Positions 1 to 5,020 of a DNA stretch of 5,119 nucleotides are shown here, one piece after another; position 1 is the stretch's first letter; each line of letters opens with the position of its first letter. Below the pieces are notes generated by a model. It was given only the letters and a program-made list of their open reading frames with translations. It was not told where the DNA came from and searched no databases. This stretch comes from Chloroflexota bacterium (GTDB lineage Bacteria > Chloroflexota > Anaerolineae > Anaerolineales > Anaerolineaceae), in NCBI GenBank assembly GCA_029265085.1, contig JAJUJY010000243.1, positions 1 through 5,119 on the forward strand, read 5' to 3'. Made by a program: the position numbers and the translations under genes.

Positions 1-80
1 AAAAGAATCCGCCGGGGCACGTCCATGTCCAGGCGGGCAAAAGAGCGAAAATTCGTTAATGACAGGTGGGTCAGGTACAT
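1..80 (-). CDS. recF: RecF, DNA replication/repair ATPase (N-terminal fragment, cut by window edge)
   Basis: Only the first 26 codons are in the window. The gene starts at ATG 80 and runs off the left edge. The visible N terminus, MYLTHLSLTNFRSF followed by ARLDMDVPRRIL, has the pattern that opens RecF proteins (L-x-L-x-NFR-x-[YF] with alternating hydrophobics). In complete members this strand leads into the Walker A loop, which would lie just outside the window. RecF is a cytosolic SMC-like ATPase that works with RecO and RecR to load RecA on gapped DNA. An AGGAAA ribosome binding site (around 82-87) lies just upstream of the ATG, which supports this start. The gene follows def after 22 bases in the same direction, so co-transcription is likely. 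Another SMC/ABC-type ATPase such as a RecN or SbcC relative is possible from so short a piece, but NFRSF fits RecF best. Confidence 0.8.
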   Translation of the reverse strand, partial: MYLTHLSLTNFRSFARLDMDVPRRIL

Positions 81-102
81 ATTTCCTGGCCAGCGTTTCC
101 TT

Positions 103-612
103 TTAGTCTTTAATAGCAGCTTCTTCTTCCGGAGTTGGCTTCCACACTTTGGTAGCCCGGTCGGTAAACAAAACACCATCCAAATGGTCAATTTCATGCT
201 GGAAAATTCTCGCCATCCAGCCGTCCAGCTTGAGTTTAATCGGCTGCCCGCGCCGGTTCTGGCCTTTGACCTGAATGGCTGAATACCGCTCCACCTCGCC
301 AACCAGGCCGGGAATTGAAAGGCAGCCCTCAATACCCAATTCAGTTTCCTCAGAAACTTTCACAATTTCAGGATTAACCACTGCATACAACTTAGGAGGT
401 TTTTCTTCGTCTTCATCTTCGTTGTACTCAATTACCACCAGTCTTTGTGAAACCCCAACCTGCGGTGCAGCCAGGCCAACCCCAGGTGCCTGACGCATGG
501 TCTCAATCATATTATCAATTAAAGATTGCAGGTCTTTATCAAAATTGGTGATTTTATGCGCTTTTCGGCGCAGGACCTCATTCGGAACAGTAACAATATC
601 GAGCAACGCCAT
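103..612 (-). CDS. def: Peptide deformylase
   Basis: Metalloenzyme that removes the N-formyl group from the initiator methionine of new proteins at the ribosome. All three family motifs are intact. Motif I is GVGLAAPQ (residues 44-51, oxyanion Gln51). Motif II is EGCLS (95-99, metal ligand Cys97). Motif III is QHEIDH (138-143, metal ligands His139 and His143, catalytic Glu140). At 169 residues it has the normal length for a bacterial enzyme. An acidic insert, NEDEDEE (64-70), sits between core strands and should be a surface loop. The ATG at 612 is the only reasonable start, because an in-frame TAG lies four codons upstream (625-627). The best Shine-Dalgarno match, GGAGGT (627-632), is 14 bases from the ATG, which is long; AGGTT (622-626) at 9 bases may be used instead. 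The gene lies 34 bases after the cNMP/PH gene and 22 bases before recF. Its identity is secure. Confidence 0.96.
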   Translation of the reverse strand: MALLDIVTVPNEVLRRKAHKITNFDKDLQSLIDNMIETMRQAPGVGLAAPQVGVSQRLVVIEYNEDEDEEKPPKLYAVVNPEIVKVSEETELGIEGCLSIPGLVGEVERYSAIQVKGQNRRGQPIKLKLDGWMARIFQHEIDHLDGVLFTDRATKVWKPTPEEEAAIKD

Positions 613-643
613 GATCTTTCTAACCTACCTCCAAATTTCTACT

Positions 644-649
644 ATTTTA
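644..649 (-). promoter_or_regulatory. Candidate -10 element for an internal def-recF promoter
   Basis: Read on the minus strand, GGGGTAAAAT ends in the hexamer TAAAAT, which overlaps the TAA stop of the cNMP/PH gene. It would place transcription start about 25 bases before the def ATG. No convincing -35 hexamer is visible. The octamer GGTAAAAT recurs in front of the serine hydrolase gene, which adds slight support. A distal promoter before the cNMP/PH gene could equally drive def. Confidence 0.25.
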
Positions 650-2317
650 CCCCGAAATAGATCGACCGGGGGGAGGATTTTGGCGCGGCTGCTCACTCTG
701 TATAACCCGGTGATAAATTTCAATCCATTCAGCCATCTGATCGCGTTGGACTTGTTCGGCGCGCTGTTCTTCGCGCTGCTTAAATTCCATAAATCGCTGG
801 AACAATTCTCGCTGCACTTCAGAGGGATTGAAAACGTTGTCAAAGGTAAATTCCGTATCGCCAATGCGGATGTACACGGTACCAAAATTTAAGACCAATC
901 CAATAATACCGTTGCGTTCAAATTCAATCGATTGGATATTCCGCAAAGGTGCAGTTCGTTTCTGCTCGGTCCCTAATGGTTTTTTAAATAAATCAATGAT
1001 TGTATCAGCGGTGATAATATAGCGGTCATTTCGCCAATCCACATATTGATACAACCACCAGGCAAGCAAAATCGGCCCAAGCACCAGCCAGACCATCAAA
1101 ATGATTACAGGGGGCAGGGGGATCAAACCAAAGAAATAAACAATCGTTGCCGCTACCAGACCTGCTCCAATCAATGTTGGCAGCCAAATCTTCAGAAGCA
1201 GGATAAACCAATGCGTCCGGTAAGTAATCACCCCACCCTGCTCTGACCGCAGTAGAAATAATTCGGACAAAAATTTCGCCAGTGCACCTGAGCGAACTTT
1301 AGGAGCAATTTCCGGCAGCTCGGCCTGCGCTGCCGGCATAGCCGACTGGTACCCAATCTTTCCACGAATGGTGCCTTCAATTGCGGACCGTTGTTCCTGT
1401 TTTCGCACCCCTTTGGCTCTGCCGCGCATCTCTTCCAATAAATTCACTACCAATTTCGGGTGCGATAAGCGATCCAGCATGATTTCTCCGGTGTAGGTGC
1501 GCACCTGGATATTACCGTAATCCAGAATACGGCCAATTTGATCCGTGCGGATTTCGTCAGCAAGCACTGCATCCAGAGGAACTTCTGCCCGGCTGTCATA
1601 AATCAAAACTACCCGCTCTAGAAATATCACTCTCCGGTTGGTAATAATGGAAAAATCATTCGACCAATCCAATATCAACCAACCCAACCAGGCAGCAAAC
1701 AAAACCGCCAACAAAGCCAATAAGATCAAAGTCCAGGCCTGTCCTGGAAATGCAACCACTGCCAGGTAAACCGCCGGCACCACCGCGATAAAAGCCAAAA
1801 CCATGGGCACAAACAAACGCAAAAACAAGAACATAGGATGGCGGCGAGCCATGTAATGAATAACCTCGCGCGGACTGAGCCAATCCAATTTGTTGCGGAT
1901 CATCAGATTGAAGCTTCGGTGAATTAACGCCATAGCAGCCCGCACATCGGCATATTTATTCTTGATAGCTGTCAATTCTTCCGGCCCAAGAAACACTACG
2001 ACCACATTCGTCACGGCAGTTGCAGTTGTTTTTCGAAGGTTGGCACCATCTCCCAAGGCCTCTTCACCAAAATAATCCCCCTGGTCAAAAATAAACGTTT
2101 CCGTTTGATTACCGTGCTGCCAGGTGAGTTTTACCCGGCCGCTGAGGATAAAAAAGAATCCTTCAGCGTCACGATCCACTTCAAAAATCACTTTGCCTTC
2201 CTCAAATACATACGATTTACAAAGATCAATCACTTCGTCCATTTGAGGAGGAGTCAGGCTCTTGAAGAGGTGACAGGATTGAATAATCTTGGCAATTTGG
2301 TTTCGTTCCTCCGGCAT
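647..2317 (-). CDS. Membrane protein with N-terminal cyclic-nucleotide-binding domain and two bacterial PH (bPH2-type) modules
   Basis: A 556-residue polytopic protein. Residues about 12-130 form a cNMP-binding domain of the CAP/PKA-regulatory type. The phosphate-binding cassette reads FGEEAL (83-88), then Arg95-x-x-Thr98, so the ligand-contacting Glu and Arg are kept. No DNA-binding helix-turn-helix follows, so this is not a Crp/Fnr transcription factor. Two similar units follow. Unit 1 has membrane segments about 163-190 and 195-217, then a PH domain about 218-300 opening DWSNDFSIIT. Unit 2 has membrane segments about 370-398 and 401-425, then a PH domain about 427-512 opening DWRNDRYIIT. 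A cytosolic linker (301-367) joins them. The C-terminal tail (513-556) is charged, then proline-rich. All soluble parts are predicted cytosolic. ATG 2317 is the first possible start, with an in-frame TAA at 2321-2323; no ribosome binding site is visible. It probably senses a nucleotide or other small ligand at the membrane; its output is unknown. It is the first gene of an apparent operon with def and recF. Confidence 0.85.
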   Translation of the reverse strand: MPEERNQIAKIIQSCHLFKSLTPPQMDEVIDLCKSYVFEEGKVIFEVDRDAEGFFFILSGRVKLTWQHGNQTETFIFDQGDYFGEEALGDGANLRKTTATAVTNVVVVFLGPEELTAIKNKYADVRAAMALIHRSFNLMIRNKLDWLSPREVIHYMARRHPMFLFLRLFVPMVLAFIAVVPAVYLAVVAFPGQAWTLILLALLAVLFAAWLGWLILDWSNDFSIITNRRVIFLERVVLIYDSRAEVPLDAVLADEIRTDQIGRILDYGNIQVRTYTGEIMLDRLSHPKLVVNLLEEMRGRAKGVRKQEQRSAIEGTIRGKIGYQSAMPAAQAELPEIAPKVRSGALAKFLSELFLLRSEQGGVITYRTHWFILLLKIWLPTLIGAGLVAATIVYFFGLIPLPPVIILMVWLVLGPILLAWWLYQYVDWRNDRYIITADTIIDLFKKPLGTEQKRTAPLRNIQSIEFERNGIIGLVLNFGTVYIRIGDTEFTFDNVFNPSEVQRELFQRFMEFKQREEQRAEQVQRDQMAEWIEIYHRVIQSEQPRQNPPPGRSISG

Positions 2318-2323
2318 ATGTTA

Positions 2324-2329
2324 AGTATA
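2324..2329 (-). promoter_or_regulatory. Candidate -10 element for a leaderless cNMP/PH transcript
   Basis: On the minus strand TATACT ends 6 bases before the ATG at 2317, so transcription would begin at or next to the start codon. This agrees with the absence of any Shine-Dalgarno sequence upstream of that ATG. No good -35 is present at 16-18 bases; the hexamer there is GATGTG. The call rests on one hexamer and its spacing. Confidence 0.3.
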
Positions 2330-2426
2330 TCGCAACTGCCAAGGGACACATCTCGTTTGCAAGACTAATTTAATCGGCCAGTGAAAATCAAGATTTCAAT
2401 TCCAAACCCGATTCCATCCAAAATCC

Positions 2427-2435
2427 TGGTAAAAT
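2427..2435 (+). promoter_or_regulatory. Candidate extended -10 promoter of the serine hydrolase gene
   Basis: TGGTAAAAT matches an extended -10 (TG-n-TAAAAT). It would start transcription near 2442, giving a leader of about 24 bases that contains the ribosome binding site. A recognisable -35 hexamer is missing, which extended -10 promoters can tolerate. It lies in the 148-base gap between the divergent genes. Confidence 0.4.
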
Positions 2436-2454
2436 TTCTCTGGTTTAAGGATTA

Positions 2455-2460
2455 AAGGAG
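2455..2460 (+). promoter_or_regulatory. Ribosome binding site that fixes the GTG start at 2466
   Basis: AAGGAG lies 5 bases before GTG 2466, a strong match at good spacing. It is the reason to accept a GTG start, and the next residues (MKRGN, then a hydrophobic stretch) make a sensible membrane-anchor N terminus. Confidence 0.8.
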
Positions 2461-2465
2461 CAAAC

Positions 2466-3950
2466 GTGAAAAGAGGAAATGTCCTGGTTTTTCGCTGGGT
2501 ATCCATTTTTTTCATTTTATTGGCTGTACTTTTAACGGTGTTTCAATTAGTTACCTACAGCCGCATTCGGGTAACTTTTTCTCCCGGTACAGTTATTGCG
2601 GGGATTCCAGTCGGCGGTTTAGACCGGCAGCAAGCAGCAGACCGGTTGATTCAGGCATACAGCTTGCCGATCGAGGTTCGCTATAACGATGCTTTGATTC
2701 AAATCAAACCCTCAACGGTTGGTTTCAAATTGGATTTGGAAACCATGCTCACCGCTGCAGACCAGCAGCGCATCAACCAGCCGTTTTGGATTGCATTTTG
2801 GTATTATTTATGGAATCAACTGCCTGTACCCAGCGAAGTGCCGTTACGAGCAAGTTTCTCAGAAGATTTGCTGCGAAATTTCTTACAAAATGAGATTGCG
2901 GCACGTTATGACCAGACGCCTTCTGCAGCAGCCCCTATTCCTGGCAGCACAGCTTTTCGACCAGGTCAGGCTGGCACGAAGCTGGATATAGATCGAGCAG
3001 TAACACTGATCAGCGATGCGCTGCGTAACTCGACCAATCGGGTGGTTAACCTTACCTATAACAAGGTCAACCCAACCCGGCCGTCTTTTCTGAATTTACA
3101 GGTCATGCTTCAACAGGTGATCAATGTTTCAGGTTTTGATGGAGTGGCTGAACTCTACTTGCAAGACCTGCAAACTGGACAAGAGATTAATTTTGCATTG
3201 CAAAACGGCCAGGTAATCCTGCCAGATATCTCATTTACTGCGGCATCGACCATGAAAATCCCGATCATGATCTCGGTTTTCAAGCAGGTCAATGAACCTG
3301 CACCTGCCAATATCACTGGCTTAATCGAATCCATGATCGAATTATCCGAAAATGACCCGGCTGACCGGCTTATGGAAGATGTCATCGATCCGCGGCTTGG
3401 GCCGTTACAGGTAACGGATGACTTGCAAGCCTTGGGAATGAAAAACACCTTCCTGGCAGGCTTCTTTTACCCAGGCGCACCGCTTTTGCGCCGTTATTCC
3501 ACCCAGGCGAACCAGCGCAGTGATGTCAGCACCAATCCTGACCCATACAACCAGACCACGCCCTCTGAAATTGGCATGCTGCTCAACGATGTTTATTTGT
3601 GCGCACAGAATGGCGGCGGTTCTTTGGCCGCAGTTTTTCCTGGCAAAATCACGCAAAATGAATGCCGGTTAATGATCAGCTACATGACCAAAAATCAGAT
3701 TGCCGTTTTGCTGCAAGCCGGGCTGCCGGAAGGCACACAGATTGCTCACAAACACGGCTGGATCACCGATGTGAATGATGGATACATCCATACAATCAGT
3801 GATGCCGGGATTATTTACACTCCGGGTGGAAATTATATTTTTGTTGCGTATTTGTATCATCCGGTTCAATTATTGTTTGAGCCGGCCAACCAGCTCATAG
3901 CCGAACTCTCGCAGGCGGTTTACAACTACTACAACCTGTCTGGGCGATAA
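2466..3950 (+). CDS. Membrane-anchored beta-lactamase-like serine hydrolase with VanW/YoaR-type peptidoglycan-binding-like N-terminal region
   Basis: A 494-residue protein. Basic residues 2-10 precede one hydrophobic helix (about 11-31) with no lipobox, so an uncleaved anchor with an extracytoplasmic body is expected. Residues about 34-95 (GTVIAGIPVGGLDRQQAADRL region) and about 125-200 (FRPGQAGTKLDIDRA region) resemble the paired PG_binding_4 sequences in front of VanW/YoaR domains. From about 220 a class A beta-lactamase-like fold begins. STMK (261-264) is the SxxK nucleophile motif. SEN (294-296) replaces the usual SDN, and KHG (429-431) replaces KTG. The TTPSEIG segment (364-370) marks the end of the omega-loop region, but no E-x-x-L-N with the deacylating Glu166 is visible before it. 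It is therefore more likely a wall-associated serine hydrolase or carboxypeptidase-like protein than a resistance beta-lactamase. Cys379 and Cys400 could pair outside the cell. It is transcribed divergently from the cNMP/PH gene. The family call is firm; the substrate is unknown. Confidence 0.88.
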   Translation: MKRGNVLVFRWVSIFFILLAVLLTVFQLVTYSRIRVTFSPGTVIAGIPVGGLDRQQAADRLIQAYSLPIEVRYNDALIQIKPSTVGFKLDLETMLTAADQQRINQPFWIAFWYYLWNQLPVPSEVPLRASFSEDLLRNFLQNEIAARYDQTPSAAAPIPGSTAFRPGQAGTKLDIDRAVTLISDALRNSTNRVVNLTYNKVNPTRPSFLNLQVMLQQVINVSGFDGVAELYLQDLQTGQEINFALQNGQVILPDISFTAASTMKIPIMISVFKQVNEPAPANITGLIESMIELSENDPADRLMEDVIDPRLGPLQVTDDLQALGMKNTFLAGFFYPGAPLLRRYSTQANQRSDVSTNPDPYNQTTPSEIGMLLNDVYLCAQNGGGSLAAVFPGKITQNECRLMISYMTKNQIAVLLQAGLPEGTQIAHKHGWITDVNDGYIHTISDAGIIYTPGGNYIFVAYLYHPVQLLFEPANQLIAELSQAVYNYYNLSGR

Positions 3951-3955
3951 CACCC

Positions 3956-5020
3956 CTATTTTCCCTGATAAGCTCGCTTGAGCTGCTGGATGAACTCAAC
4001 AGAGTCCCATCCAAGCGGCTGGCGTATTTCAGCTTCGATTTGGTGCAGGAGAGGCATTAACGGTTCTAACATTTCACCTGACATACCGTAGCGCTGGCGC
4101 AAAGCCTGCATCCGAACATCCACGCTCACAATTTGACCGCTTTCAACCAGCTTGTCCGCATAATAAACCAGTTTTTCTTCCCAGGTATGCGGGTGCAGTG
4201 TGGGGTCTTCCAACAGATTAAAGAGCAAATGCCGGCGGGCAATGTTTGCCAGGACTGGTTCGTTATATGTGTCGAGCAACTGCCCGGCCATTTCGCCATG
4301 ATTGACCGGGCTGCCTTTGGCCGTGAGTTTGGCCAGATCATGCAGCAATCCACCGCGGTGTGCCAAAACCGGATTGACCATAACACCAGCCTGCCGCAGC
4401 CAAACTGCCATCTGGTAAGCCGCATTGGCCACCATTTGGACATGCGTCAACAAGTTTGCCGTAGCATTTTGTCCCAATAGCCACCTTATGCAGGTTGGCA
4501 CATCCGGAAGCCGCGGCTGCCGTAAAACCTCCGGCAGCTCACTCATTGACAGAAGTTCTTGATCTTGCAGCGGAAGTAATCCTGGCGCCGCTTTTTTAAG
4601 CGGGTTAAGCCAGATGCTTCGCCAACCAGCCTGGCTGGCACCGCTAATATCCGCAGCAAACTCGTCCCCAATCATAACCAAAGACTCTCGTGATTGACCC
4701 AATTGGCGTTCCAGGTTTTGGAAAAATTGGGGTTGCGGCTTGCGGCTGTTTAACTCATGCATGGTAAATATTTCGGTGATATGCTCTGCCAAACCAACTC
4801 GCCCTAAAGCAGCTCGTATCTGCCTGCTATTCGATGCCTGTGCATTGGTAGCCACCACCAGCCGGTAAGAGCGGCTCAATTCTGTCAAAGCTTTGACTGC
4901 CCCATCCACCGCAAAAACTTCCGGCCAGCCTACCATCGGACCGTCATAGCGCGGATCATTTACCATTAATGTATCACCCCAGTCAAACACCAGGGTCGGA
5001 AGCGATGAGGCAGGATTCAT
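3956..5020 (-). CDS. Fused HAD-family phosphatase and HD-domain phosphohydrolase
   Basis: A 354-residue cytosolic protein if started at ATG 5020, which has AAGGAAG 6 bases upstream. A TTG at 5059 would add 13 residues but lacks a clear ribosome binding site. Numbering here is from ATG 5020. The HAD domain covers residues about 8-150: motif I DWGDT (13-17), motif II Thr58, motif III Lys94, and motif IV GDEFAAD (118-124). Motif I has Gly where the usual second Asp (DxD) stands. The HD domain covers about 180-310: His193, His227-Asp228 (LLHDLAK), His241, His264, and Asp289 in YYADKLVE. Six such residues in this order resemble the two-metal HD proteins of the YqeK (Ap4A hydrolase) type. Both modules cleave phosphate esters in known relatives, so a nucleotide or phosphometabolite substrate is plausible but not shown. 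The gene converges on the serine hydrolase gene with 5 bases between stops. Confidence 0.85.
   Translation of the reverse strand: MNPASSLPTLVFDWGDTLMVNDPRYDGPMVGWPEVFAVDGAVKALTELSRSYRLVVATNAQASNSRQIRAALGRVGLAEHITEIFTMHELNSRKPQPQFFQNLERQLGQSRESLVMIGDEFAADISGASQAGWRSIWLNPLKKAAPGLLPLQDQELLSMSELPEVLRQPRLPDVPTCIRWLLGQNATANLLTHVQMVANAAYQMAVWLRQAGVMVNPVLAHRGGLLHDLAKLTAKGSPVNHGEMAGQLLDTYNEPVLANIARRHLLFNLLEDPTLHPHTWEEKLVYYADKLVESGQIVSVDVRMQALRQRYGMSGEMLEPLMPLLHQIEAEIRQPLGWDSVEFIQQLKRAYQGK

Noticed and set aside
497..892. 131-codon plus-strand open frame across the def/cNMP gene boundary
   Set aside because: It lies antisense to two well-supported genes, has a low-complexity composition and no recognisable motif. 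It is a shadow of the coding frames.
647..2317. Crp/Fnr-family transcription regulator as the identity of the cNMP protein
   Set aside because: The cNMP domain is followed by membrane segments and PH domains; there is no helix-turn-helix.
2372..2413. AATCGG ... CCGATT inverted repeat in the divergent intergenic region
   Set aside because: Six-base arms 30 bases apart are expected by chance in a gap of this size.
2466..3950. Antibiotic-resistance class A beta-lactamase
   Set aside because: No Glu166 equivalent is visible, SDN and KTG are altered, and the protein has a membrane anchor and a long wall-binding-like N-terminal region.
3971..3984. AGCTC-GCTT-GAGCT inverted repeat near the convergent gene ends, considered as a terminator
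   Set aside because: Only 5 base pairs, within coding sequence and not followed by a T-run on either strand.
4133..4480. 115-codon plus-strand open frame inside the HAD-HD gene
   Set aside because: It is antisense to the conserved HD domain, with no ribosome binding site seen and no protein family features.
4516..4538. Second hairpin (7-base arms GCTGCCG/CGGCAGC, 9-base loop) and an 11-base match TCCGGCAGCTC shared with 1311-1321
   Set aside because: Both copies encode the same short peptide ELPE in their genes, so the shared word is most simply coding coincidence; there is no T-run.
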